A stretch of 64,000 nucleotides of DNA. Source: CAZCVI01 sp964502145. GTDB taxonomy: Bacteria > Acidobacteriota > Aminicenantia > UBA2199. The first letter of the stretch is position 1; every line of letters begins with the position of its first letter. The position numbers were made by a program, and so were the translations under genes. Location: NCBI GenBank assembly GCA_964502145.1, contig CAZCVI010000034.1, positions 1 through 64,000 of the forward strand. Direction: 5' to 3'. This document shows, piece by piece, positions 52,159 through 62,100 of the stretch. The notes under the pieces were generated by a model that saw only the letters and a program-made list of their open reading frames with translations, did no database searches and had not been told where the DNA came from.

Positions 52159-54750
52159 TTACTTGATTGTTCTTGGGCGGATGAGAAATCTTACACCGCC
52201 TACTTCCTTGTAGGTTTTGCCATCAAAAGTGGATTGAATGACATCCAAAATATATTCGTTTTTGTCAGTGAGGGATTCTGCGGTCGGGGTAAAATTAAAT
52301 TTGATCAGGTGCTCTTCACCGGGTTCCAGTTTGATATTTTCAATGTTGGCTTTGGCTGCCTCGATATTAATTTCTGTGGCCCGGTCTTTGCTAACAGTGA
52401 TACCAGTCCCTGCCGATTTTGCAGCGGTCCACTCGGTGAAAAGTTTATCACCCAACTCCACATCTACTTTGCCCCATTGCAAGACATCTTTCTGAGCATC
52501 AACATTACCATTGGGAACGGCCACAAAATCCAACCGCATGGTGGTGGCTTGGCGGCTCATATTGCTGACAGAAATAATAACCGGGGGGATCGGAACATTG
52601 GGGTCATAGTCGACAATAGTGACGTTTTTCCAAACGATGTTATTGTTGTTCCTGACGTTGTTGTTGATGTCAGAGGTTTCGGGGAACGTCATGCCATAGG
52701 GCGCGATAGGTGAGGTTTCGATACGGGAGAGCAAGCAGAAGTGAGAGGAACCATAAGCCGCAGGATTGGGTGGGTTCCAGGGGAATTCCAGGATCGTTTC
52801 TGAGCCAGCCGTTAATGTCCCCGTGGCTTGCGAACCGATTGGGTTCCAAGAGGTTGGCCAGTTCAAACCAGTGCCAGGGAAAGCCCAGTATACCTTATCA
52901 ATACCGCTACCCTCGGAGTCCCGGTTGCGGATGCGCACATATAAATAATTCGTCTGACCGTATTCCGGGTTTTCATGGAATTGGTTGACAAAGCCGTCAT
53001 TGGTGTTTCTGACCCAGATATCATCGCTGATCCACATCGGATTCGAGATCGTGTTCGGTTCATTACCGATATCATCCGGGCGGTCTTTGGACCAGAGATC
53101 GGGTTTAATTTTAAACGCGCCGATGCGCGTATGCCAACTATTGCCATTGGCTACATAGTATTCATTGGTATACCAGAAGGTTTTATCGTCGGACGGGTCA
53201 ATAGATATCGTACTATAGTCACCCCAGCGAGTGTAAGAGAGTTGCGAGCCTGTGCCGTTAATAATAACCTTTTCCCCAAGGCCCAGAACGCCAGCAGTGG
53301 CAGCGATGGAGGCTTGTGCGGCATAACGGATCGCGGGGTTCATCGTGCTGGAAGAGACGCTGTAACCCAGCGCGATATTACCGTCTTGATCGGCGCCGAT
53401 ACTACCCATCCAGCGATGATGTGTATCCGGTGCATAGGTTCCTTGTTGGTAAATCGCTGGTACGCCGCCCGTGATACGAACTTCATACCACCGTTCAGCG
53501 CGGCGACTGGCCACATCGGCCACATGGTTGACATAAAGCGCGGCATGACCATTAAACACGCGGTAAATAGCGGGATACATCAAACGACCCGCCAGCGAGT
53601 CCAATTGACGCGTGGTGCCCAATTGGGGAACACTGCCGTTGGATAAACCAAAGGCCACGGTCGGTAAAAATGTCGGGCCAGTCCAGGTCGTGTTGGCTGG
53701 GTTGGCCCAGTCTACATCGTATTCCCACATGACCAATTGATCGGCAGAGGGTCCGCCAAATTCGTTGGCATCCATGGTGATCATGTAATTGGGAGTTGTG
53801 GCTGCCGGTGGTGTGGCGCCCTTGGCATGGGACGGTAACAAGGACCATGCATAATAAGAGTTGTCAGTGATAAACTGGGATGTTAAGGTACCACTGTACA
53901 GATTGGCTTTATTTAAGGCCCACACTTTAACACCGATGAAGTTGGAAGTGGCAAAATTGAACATGTTGGCCGTGATGTAAATAGCATCGTGCCATACGCC
54001 GCACTTGGGATAATCGTTCATCAAGACATTGTCTGCACGCATGGCGTATTGATACCAAGTTCCTAACGGATCACTGCTCTGGCTGACGGCAATTGCGAAA
54101 TAAGAACCGTCGGTTTCTGATGGTGCCCAGGCAAAATCCAGGATGAACCAGCGTTGTGAATATTGATCGTACAATACGATGGGATCGCCGTTATTATTGC
54201 TATCGCAAGGGGTTCCCGTAATGCCGGGGCCACCGAAAAAATTATTGAAAGTAGAGGCAAATACCCGTACACCATCGCTTTTCCGATAGATTCCAAATGA
54301 GGTATTCACGGCTTGAATATAATAGGTAAGACCCACATCACCGGTAGTATCTGGTGGCCAACCAGCACCCCAGCCAGCGAAATCCAAGCCTTCAAAAGTG
54401 ATGTAGGGATCGGCCATTTGTAAGGGTACCCGTGTTAAATTGGCTGCTTTTGCCGTGTCGGAAAGTTGGATCACGGTATCTTCGCCAACGCTTTTCTGCG
54501 TAAATTTACGATCGCGTTCAAAGTTCCTGACCGGTTTCATTTGCCGGGTGCTTTCCAGAAAGGACACTTGTGGCACATCTAACATCCGGCGAACAGTGCC
54601 CTGTAAACTCATTACTTCAGCTCCTCTTTTTACGAGTTTGGTAACTTGTTTGTCTGCTTTTGTGTCTGTGGCCACAAGTAGCAATCCGGGGAGAACCAGT
54701 ATTAATGCCAACAGAACCAAAAATCTGCTGGTAACGTTGCTTCGTTTCAT
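52159..54750 (-). CDS. Large secreted protein of unknown function
   Basis: An 863-residue exported protein with a signal peptide (FLVLLALILVLPGLLLVATD). The middle (about 110-560) is rich in aromatic residues and Gly/Asp and contains phrases such as DTTGDVGLTYYIQAVN, YDQYSQRWFILDFAWAP and NDYPKCGVWHDAIYIT that suggest a beta-propeller; the C-terminal 250 residues look like two Ig-like beta domains (LEPGEEHLIKFNFTP). I cannot name a family. A good promoter lies upstream. It may be a surface or extracellular protein. Confidence 0.85.
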   Translation of the reverse strand: MKRSNVTSRFLVLLALILVLPGLLLVATDTKADKQVTKLVKRGAEVMSLQGTVRRMLDVPQVSFLESTRQMKPVRNFERDRKFTQKSVGEDTVIQLSDTAKAANLTRVPLQMADPYITFEGLDFAGWGAGWPPDTTGDVGLTYYIQAVNTSFGIYRKSDGVRVFASTFNNFFGGPGITGTPCDSNNNGDPIVLYDQYSQRWFILDFAWAPSETDGSYFAIAVSQSSDPLGTWYQYAMRADNVLMNDYPKCGVWHDAIYITANMFNFATSNFIGVKVWALNKANLYSGTLTSQFITDNSYYAWSLLPSHAKGATPPAATTPNYMITMDANEFGGPSADQLVMWEYDVDWANPANTTWTGPTFLPTVAFGLSNGSVPQLGTTRQLDSLAGRLMYPAIYRVFNGHAALYVNHVADVASRRAERWYEVRITGGVPAIYQQGTYAPDTHHRWMGSIGADQDGNIALGYSVSSSTMNPAIRYAAQASIAATAGVLGLGEKVIINGTGSQLSYTRWGDYSTISIDPSDDKTFWYTNEYYVANGNSWHTRIGAFKIKPDLWSKDRPDDIGNEPNTISNPMWISDDIWVRNTNDGFVNQFHENPEYGQTNYLYVRIRNRDSEGSGIDKVYWAFPGTGLNWPTSWNPIGSQATGTLTAGSETILEFPWNPPNPAAYGSSHFCLLSRIETSPIAPYGMTFPETSDINNNVRNNNNIVWKNVTIVDYDPNVPIPPVIISVSNMSRQATTMRLDFVAVPNGNVDAQKDVLQWGKVDVELGDKLFTEWTAAKSAGTGITVSKDRATEINIEAAKANIENIKLEPGEEHLIKFNFTPTAESLTDKNEYILDVIQSTFDGKTYKEVGGVRFLIRPRTIK

Positions 54751-54808
54751 AATTCCTCCTTTTGTGTGAATGATTAAGGTGATTTTTTATTAATGTGACT
54801 CGTATCCT

Positions 54809-54837
54809 ATTATAGGGGAGGGGCCAGTAATTGTAAA
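54809..54837 (-). promoter_or_regulatory. Promoter of the large secreted protein gene
   Basis: On the minus strand TTTACA (54837-54832), 17-bp spacer, TATAAT (54814-54809), about 60 bp before the ATG; AGGAGG precedes the start codon. Confidence 0.65.
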
Positions 54838-55151
54838 TCATACCAAGGTTGTATTTTTGGGTGGAAAAAAAAGAAAATATTCGTACAACTATAGATTGAT
54901 GAAGTCAAATAAGTTGTACTGATATATTAGATATTCAAGCTATGATAAAGGTTATTCCTGAATTTTATTTAATTCTAAATAGGTCCTTTTTTTGTAAGAG
55001 ATATGTATCATGGCGTGGCTTCTTCCCACAACGCCCATAACTCCCTCTTGTGCTTACGATACTCTGGTGAACTTGGACGTGGAGGGAATATTTTTGACTG
55101 CTTCCTACACCACCGGCATTCTTTTTAAAACCATTCCCCATGCGGCAAATA
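54838..55151. other. Intergenic stretch with a degraded ATGGGAANT-type element
   Basis: No gene supported. Around 55025-55075 the sequence CGCCCATAACTCCC, then TGCTTACGATACTCTGG, is a diverged right half of the hairpin family at 30090 (compare TTTACGATACTCTCAAAG), so an old copy has lost one arm. The remaining bases are AT-rich. Confidence 0.5.
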
Positions 55152-55649
55152 TCACCGGGCCAGTTTCTCCTCTAAAAATATGGGATACATGCGACCGTAT
55201 ACCGCGTCCAAAAAGGTTGCCAAGTAAGCGGTTTCCCCAGGGACACCCGGTGTGGTAAACAGAATATTTCCAGTCGGAGAAACGCCGATCAGTGTCGGCG
55301 TATACCAGGGGCGGTGTTTGCGGTATTTTTCCAGACCTTCCAGAGGAAAGGCAGCCCCCGTGAAAGCCCGCAGTTCTTTTTCATTTTTCAATTCCTCTTC
55401 CGGCACGATTCCCGTGACGACGAATTGGGGTGGTAGGGTATTTAGTACATCCATCACGTCCAAGCAATCGTGGCAGTTGTTTTTTTTGAAGTATACATAT
55501 ATATATAATGGTACTTCCACATTTTTGCCCCTCGTTTTCGCTTCTTCGTGAATAGGGAAAGGCGGCGTGCTGGTTTTGCTGTTCTTATACATTAAACTGG
55601 CAAGCACCAGTATCACCACCGCCAATGCGACGATCACATAGTTTTTCAT
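55152..55649 (-). CDS. Membrane-anchored thioredoxin-like protein
   Basis: A 165-residue protein with an N-terminal membrane anchor or signal (VIVALAVVILVLASLMY) and a small thioredoxin-like fold: YIYVYFKKNNCHDCLDVMDVL puts a CxxC pair (CHDC) after the first strand, and RPWYTPTLIGVSPTG supplies the expected cis-proline. It probably handles disulfides or reduction outside the membrane. It is the last gene of the minus-strand TIR-ROC/nSTAND unit (33-bp gap), which is an unexpected place for a thioredoxin. Confidence 0.75.
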   Translation of the reverse strand: MKNYVIVALAVVILVLASLMYKNSKTSTPPFPIHEEAKTRGKNVEVPLYIYVYFKKNNCHDCLDVMDVLNTLPPQFVVTGIVPEEELKNEKELRAFTGAAFPLEGLEKYRKHRPWYTPTLIGVSPTGNILFTTPGVPGETAYLATFLDAVYGRMYPIFLEEKLAR

Positions 55650-55682
55650 GTTATTTAACCACCTGTACTATTATTTCCATAA

Positions 55683-58600
55683 TTATTGAAGCTCCACCAT
55701 TTTCTGTTCTTCCGTCGATAATTTGGGGATATTGGCCGTTTTTAACCATTCGGCGATGGCTTCCGGGGTCATCCAGACTTTGGCAGTCGTGTCTTCTGAT
55801 GCCGTAAGAATCCGTTTTCCATCTGGCGAGAAGCATGCCCAATGAATCGCGCCCTTATGCAGATTCAAATTGGCCAGAAGCTCACCCTCCAGGTTCCAAT
55901 ATTTGACTATCTTATCTTCCGCTACCGTCAAAATGCGCTGGCTGTTTGGGGAGAACATGGCCAAACTGAGTCCTTGTGTGTGTTCAACCAGGGTTTTTAA
56001 AAGCTTCCCCTTGGTATCCCACAGTTTCGCCGTTTTATCACTGGATGCCGTGACAATAAATTGTCCATTGGGAGAAAACTTGGCGTAAGTAACCGGGCCA
56101 TTGTGTCTTAAGGTTTCTATCCAATTACCCTTTTGGTCCCACAGTTTCGCTGTGCCGTCTTGGCTCGCTGTAATGATGCGGGAACCGTCCAGGGAGTATT
56201 CCGCATAATAAACCATTTTCTTTTCTTCGTGCTTTAACGTGAAGCGAGGTTTCCCTTTCAGGTCACAAACTTTCGCTGTACCGTCATTGGAGGCAGTGAG
56301 GATAGACTGTCCATCTGGAGAGAACATAACGGAAGTGATTAAATCCTGATGAATGCGAAGGTTTATAGGAGTGTTGTTGACATTGGCCATGCTCCAAATA
56401 CGAACTCGCCCCTCCTCGGTTGCGGTAACTAACTGAGTATCATCAAGGGAGAATGAGGCATAAGTGATGACATCACTGTGAGGCAAATCGGCCAGTAAAA
56501 TCCCTTTTTTATCCCACACTTTGGCCATGTGTTGTTCAAATCTGGAGACAAGGGTAATTATCTTTTCGCCAGTATGAGAGAATAAGACCTTGGATACCGG
56601 TCCATTGTGGATTCCTAAGTCGTTCAAAAAAGCTCCGTCACTCTTCCACAGTTTGGCGGTGTGGTCATTGGAAGCGGTAACAATAAGGGAACCATCTGGG
56701 GAAAACTCGGCGCTATTGACATCGGCAGTATGGTTATTCAGGTTGACTAACACATCGTTTTTTAGATTCCAGACTTTTGCCGTGCCATCTTCACAGGCGG
56801 TAATAATCTTTTGGCTATCGGCAGAAAACTGAGCCGAATATACCTTTCCGCCGGATTGTTTGATGGTTGCCAGTACTCTGCCGTCCAGTTCTGACACATT
56901 TACTGTGCCATCCAAAGAAGCCACCAATACTTTACTGCTGTCACTGGAAAATACAGCGGAGGATATTTCATCAGGATGGCGGGTTAACTCAGCCAATTGA
57001 TTCCCTACCGTATCCCATATTCTGGGAATATTATCCAGAGATACAGTCAGTATTTTACTGCCATCCGGGGAGAATTTCGCGAATGATACCACATTGATGT
57101 GCAGCATGTCGACTATTGGATCGTACTTATTCTTTTGAAGTCGCCACAATTTGGCATGATTGTCCCAAGATGCGGTTAACACTGTTTGACCATCCGGGGA
57201 AAACTGGGCCATAGTCACAGCTCCATCATGTGGTAGAGGATACTGAAATTTTCCGTTCATGTCCCAAATCTTGGCAGTTCTGTCCCAGGAGGCAGTCAAC
57301 ACTTTTTGTTCATCCGGTGATATGGCCACAGAAGAAATGGATGCTTTATGTTCCATCAGTGCGATGAAATTTCCCTGTTTATCCCATAATTTCGCTGTGC
57401 CATCCCGTGAACCAGTCACAATATAATTTTCATTTTCTGAAAAGGCCGCACAAGTTACCGGACCATCATGGGATAGTTTAATCGACCCATTGCCTTGCAG
57501 GTTCCACAGCCTTGCTGTTTTATCCCAGGAGATAGTGATTATCTGGGTTCCACTGGGAGAGGGAACCACTGATATTATTTTATCTTCATGGCCCTCTAAA
57601 ACTCTTTTTAAATGACCATCCATAGTCCAAATCTTGGCTGTTTTATCTTCGGATGCAGTGATGATATCCTGATCATTTGAAGAAAATATGGCGGCAGAAA
57701 CAGGTCCGTTATGTATTACCGTGGTAATATAAAATGGTTTTATTAGAGAGGAATAGCCAATAGTTGACAAAACCTGGGAGGTACGGGGCTGCGGTGGAGT
57801 ATCTATATTATAGGCAATTTCAGCAATCCGAACAGCACGGGTATTGTCATCGTGCATAAATTCAATGGCTTTACTGGTTACAATCATTTCGCGAACGTTT
57901 CCTTGAGCTTCATCTGCTCTATATTTTTGATAAATAGCAAGCGCAGTGACGCCTGTAAAAAATCCAAGTAATATGAGGAGTAGCATAATGGCAATTTTCT
58001 TGGCTCTTTGATCTCTTTGTTCTCTTTTCTTTTTGATAATTGGTATTAATATATCGTGGGTGATTTCAATATAATCTCCGTCTCCCCAGTGGTCTTTCCT
58101 CAAAACTCTTCGGTTTAACAATTCCTCCACATAAGGTTTCAAATCATACCCCTGATCTAATCGGCTTGGAATTCTGTACCCATCATCAGTTAATAATTTA
58201 TCTCCGATATAGGTTTCTACTCTTTGGGGAAAAGTTTTCATCACATTATAATAAAACTCCTCCAGTATCCTCTCGGGAGTTTTCCTTATAATGGGAGTTA
58301 TATCGTTGGACTGATACATTTGCTGACAAATTACACTCAAGAAAGTCGGCGCGATTGATAATTCCTCATCTGAGAGTTTTATATTACTTTTTAACCAAGG
58401 AGGATAAAATTGATGCAAAATGGCATCCATGTCGGCTTCTTCTTTGAACTCAGCTCTAATAATTTCTCTTGCTTGCCTTCCATTTAGAAACCTTACTCGA
58501 TACTTCAGTTTGTCGGTAGAAGAAATTTTTAAATCGTACAGATGGGTTAAATATTCTTGTCTTAAAGATATTATTACTCGGAAAGCATGGGAATCATTTG

Positions 58601-59177
58601 ACTGAGGAATTTCAGCATTCTTCTCCAATATCCGCCTTCTTACTTGATCGGGTAATTGGTCGTCAAAGAGATCTGCTAATTCTTTAATCCAATTTCCACA
58701 ATCTGGATGGTCTTTTCCAATTGTAAAAATCTCTTCAAATTGATCGAACACCAGTATCGGGGTAATATTTATTTCTCCTCCATTGTCACGCTGATAAAAA
58801 GTATTATTATTAAAATACTCCCACAGTGTCTTATCTTTCAAAGAATTCGACACCTTTTCTATGATATTGTTCCCACCAAGCCCGGTCCTTATAAGATATT
58901 TTGCTTGCCCGATCAAATCAGGCGCAGAATAATTTAGGCGCATTTTAATCGGCAGACAATGACTTCTGCGAAAAAGAGGAAACAATCCTGCATTTAAAAG
59001 AGAGGTTTTTCCAGCTCCAGACTCTCCATAAACAACTGTTAAAGAATTATTTGTTACATTTCGAAAAAGTTCCTCTTTTTCAGTATCTCTACCTTTAAAT
59101 ATTGTCTCATCAGCTTCTTCATAGGAAGATAACCCCTTATAAGGATTCATCCTTTTGCCTGCAATTCCATTTTCCAT
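55683..59177 (-). CDS. nSTAND1 NTPase with membrane helix and WD40 array
   Basis: A 1164-residue protein: nSTAND1-type NTPase (about 10-380; NPYKGLSSYEEADETIFKGRD start, Walker A VVYGESGAGKTSLL, Walker B ILVFDQFEEIF), a winged-helix-like part with IEITHDILIPII, one membrane helix (about 395-420; IAIMLLLILLGFFTGVTALAIY) and about 16 WD40 units (480-1150; unit core TASxDGTAKLWD). The membrane helix places NTPase and WD40 on opposite sides unless it is a re-entrant hairpin. It starts 10 bp after the TIR-ROC gene, so the two are co-expressed. Confidence 0.9.
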   Translation of the reverse strand: MENGIAGKRMNPYKGLSSYEEADETIFKGRDTEKEELFRNVTNNSLTVVYGESGAGKTSLLNAGLFPLFRRSHCLPIKMRLNYSAPDLIGQAKYLIRTGLGGNNIIEKVSNSLKDKTLWEYFNNNTFYQRDNGGEINITPILVFDQFEEIFTIGKDHPDCGNWIKELADLFDDQLPDQVRRRILEKNAEIPQSNDSHAFRVIISLRQEYLTHLYDLKISSTDKLKYRVRFLNGRQAREIIRAEFKEEADMDAILHQFYPPWLKSNIKLSDEELSIAPTFLSVICQQMYQSNDITPIIRKTPERILEEFYYNVMKTFPQRVETYIGDKLLTDDGYRIPSRLDQGYDLKPYVEELLNRRVLRKDHWGDGDYIEITHDILIPIIKKKREQRDQRAKKIAIMLLLILLGFFTGVTALAIYQKYRADEAQGNVREMIVTSKAIEFMHDDNTRAVRIAEIAYNIDTPPQPRTSQVLSTIGYSSLIKPFYITTVIHNGPVSAAIFSSNDQDIITASEDKTAKIWTMDGHLKRVLEGHEDKIISVVPSPSGTQIITISWDKTARLWNLQGNGSIKLSHDGPVTCAAFSENENYIVTGSRDGTAKLWDKQGNFIALMEHKASISSVAISPDEQKVLTASWDRTAKIWDMNGKFQYPLPHDGAVTMAQFSPDGQTVLTASWDNHAKLWRLQKNKYDPIVDMLHINVVSFAKFSPDGSKILTVSLDNIPRIWDTVGNQLAELTRHPDEISSAVFSSDSSKVLVASLDGTVNVSELDGRVLATIKQSGGKVYSAQFSADSQKIITACEDGTAKVWNLKNDVLVNLNNHTADVNSAEFSPDGSLIVTASNDHTAKLWKSDGAFLNDLGIHNGPVSKVLFSHTGEKIITLVSRFEQHMAKVWDKKGILLADLPHSDVITYASFSLDDTQLVTATEEGRVRIWSMANVNNTPINLRIHQDLITSVMFSPDGQSILTASNDGTAKVCDLKGKPRFTLKHEEKKMVYYAEYSLDGSRIITASQDGTAKLWDQKGNWIETLRHNGPVTYAKFSPNGQFIVTASSDKTAKLWDTKGKLLKTLVEHTQGLSLAMFSPNSQRILTVAEDKIVKYWNLEGELLANLNLHKGAIHWACFSPDGKRILTASEDTTAKVWMTPEAIAEWLKTANIPKLSTEEQKMVELQ

Positions 59178-59187
59178 TTGCCTTATC

Positions 59188-62100
59188 CTAATTTTTCTCC
59201 ATTTCTCCCAATTCGATCATCTCACTTAGGTATCGATTTCTTTGTATGAGCAAATTCTCAACGGTAAACAACTCCCCATCAAAAACAATATCTCTTGCCT
59301 CTTTTTCATGCTCTTTAAGATATTTTGTTATATTCATCCACCTAATTTCTTCTTTGGAATTTCGGATCACTAACATAACTGGATAAGCATGCGATTGCCA
59401 ATAAGTGATGTGTCGCTTTTTTTTTATATAAAAAATCTCTTTACCATCACGTTTACGCTTGCGAAGATAGGAGTCACCTGACTTTAATTGAAGATATAAT
59501 CTTTTCCCATCTGCTTCGCCTTTTTGATTTGTAAATTCTATTTCGGCATCTATTCCCCAGTCACGGGATGTTAAATCCCGATATATTTGTCCAGCCAAAC
59601 TGGTTATAGTCATAACCTGTCCAACCAAAAGTTGTTCAAGCCTTTTATTCTCAAACTTGCTCTGTGCTCTTTTATCCATCGTTTGCACTGAACTCAGAGG
59701 CTCATTGGATGCAAATTTAAGCTCAATTGAATCAATTAAAGGAATCCGAGCGTCACATCTACAACACCCAATGTCATTAAGCCCTTCTTGGAGACGCATC
59801 TTGATAGAGTAGTGACTCTCTACTGAAGTGTTGCATTTTGGGCAGACATAGACTCTTTGACGCTCCAGTATTTTTCCCTTTTTATGTAGATGCCGGTGAA
59901 TATAGTTAATAAAGGAAACTTTGGTCTCATCTGGCACATCCGGATCAAAATAAATCTTTAAGATACCTGAATCATCTTTTGCTGTCTCCAATAATAATCC
60001 TACTTGTTTGCCACTATGAGTAGTAAAATCTGCCGCATTTTTCCATAGTTCATATTTTTCAAAATCACTGGTATAATAGAGTCGGACTACTAATGTGGAA
60101 TATATTTCTTCCAACGGCCCGGAAAAATTATATATTACATGGATATTTGGATGTTTTGGTTGGTCTGGGCGATCGCGATTAAAATAGGACGGAAAAATGA
60201 GTTGTGGCCCTTTGGATGTATCTTCCTCAAAACATAAACAACGATCAATGAGGATTTTGAGCATTGCTATAAGTAAAATTTTTTCATTATCACGATCAAG
60301 TCGATTCATTCCCCTGAAATCGAGTTTACCTTCTAATAATTCATTCTTTGAAACGCTTCCTATTTCATCCGAGCTTTCTCGCGCCAAACTTACAACAGCA
60401 GATGCATATTGGTTGATATATTCTGGTTGCAAAAGAATAAAGTCACCAAAAGCAAGTTTCATTATTAAACCCTGGTTTTCCAGTAAAACTATCGCAGCCA
60501 AAAATTCCTTCTCGTCGAATTTTGTCTCTGGCAATTTAAGCTTCAATTGTTGTTGCAGGGCAGAAATTTGAACCAATACCATACCGCCACATTTGATATC
60601 AAGAATAGCATCTTTCAGAGTTTTTAAAAGTTTTGTTGTAGATACCTCCTTGATTTGTTCCCAGGGTATATGCTTGGCAATTAGCATTTTTAATTCTTTA
60701 CATCTAATATCTTCCTTTGCAGAAGTTGTCAAAAAATGATGGTATCCCATTTTTGTACTGTATCGATTAATAATTTTATCTTTAGCGTCTGATCCGGAAC
60801 GATCACAACGGGCGGAAACCAATATTTTTGCATAGGGGTGCTTTACAGCAGCATTTAATGCTTTTTCCCAATGGCTCAAGTTCTCAAAAGGGTTACTTCT
60901 CCTAGGGTCTAATAACACCAAGGCCAGTGAGGTTTCATCCATAAAGAGTTGGTTGATCAGCCGATAATCGGGTTGTCCTGCAAAATCCCAGAGCCAAATT
61001 TCTCGTGCAATACAGGCATCCACTTCTTCTGGGAGTAGAATATTCTTATCCAATTCAAGTTGCTGAATTTTCATTCTATGGGTAGGTTCTGTTTGCTCCC
61101 AACGACCTTCAATGAGCCGAATAAATAGTCCGGTTTTGCCGACCTCAGACTCGCCCACAATAACCACCTTTGCGCTGGCACAAGAAGTTGAAGAGATGTC
61201 ATAGTATCTATCATCATTCACTGCGGGTATGTTTAAAAATCGTACCGTGTTTTCACCGGTACCAATAACAACTGTTTTCTGATCAGGGGTAACCGCCATT
61301 CCCAATATAGCCCCCCCTAATATTTTTTGAGTGACAAGGCACCGACCACTTTTGATATCCCAAATATTTAATGTCCCGTCCTTCGAACCTGATATTACTT
61401 GCTTTCCGTTGGCGATTATTTTTATGCAGTATACAATATCCAAGTGTCCTTCTAATATTCTAATAAGTTGCTTGGTTGACACATCCCATATTCCAATAGT
61501 ATAATCGGATGAACCGGAAACAATTGTTTTCCCGTCTGGAGAAATTACAGTGCAAAAGATTGCCCCAGAATGGCCTCCCATAGTAGAAAGACAGACACCA
61601 TTTTCTATGTCCCACATCCTAATCGTATTATCCCACGAGCCGGAAACAATTGTTTTGCTATCTGAAAAAAAGGCGGTTGCCCACCATCCGATCCATTTTT
61701 TGTGCCCATTCAAAGCCAGCATATATTCGTTCGTTTCCGAATTCCATACTTTTATAGTTTTATCATTGGAACCTGAGATAATACGTTTGCCATCTGGGGA
61801 AATTGAAACACTGGTTACTTCGCCTTCATGTCCCTCCAGTGTGGTTAAACAATTTCCAGACCGAATGTCCCAAATTTTTAAAGTCCTATCTCTCGAAGCA
61901 GATGCAATTTTCAGCCCGTCAGGAAATACCGCCAAACTTTGGATATCAGCACTATGTCCCTTTAAAGTCTTTAAACATTCTCCTGTTTCTATATTCCAAA
62001 TTTTTACAGTTTTGTCCCATGAGCCAGAAATCACACACTTTCCATCAGGGCTAACTTCGACAGCCATGACCGCACCCAGATGACCATTTAATACTTTTAT

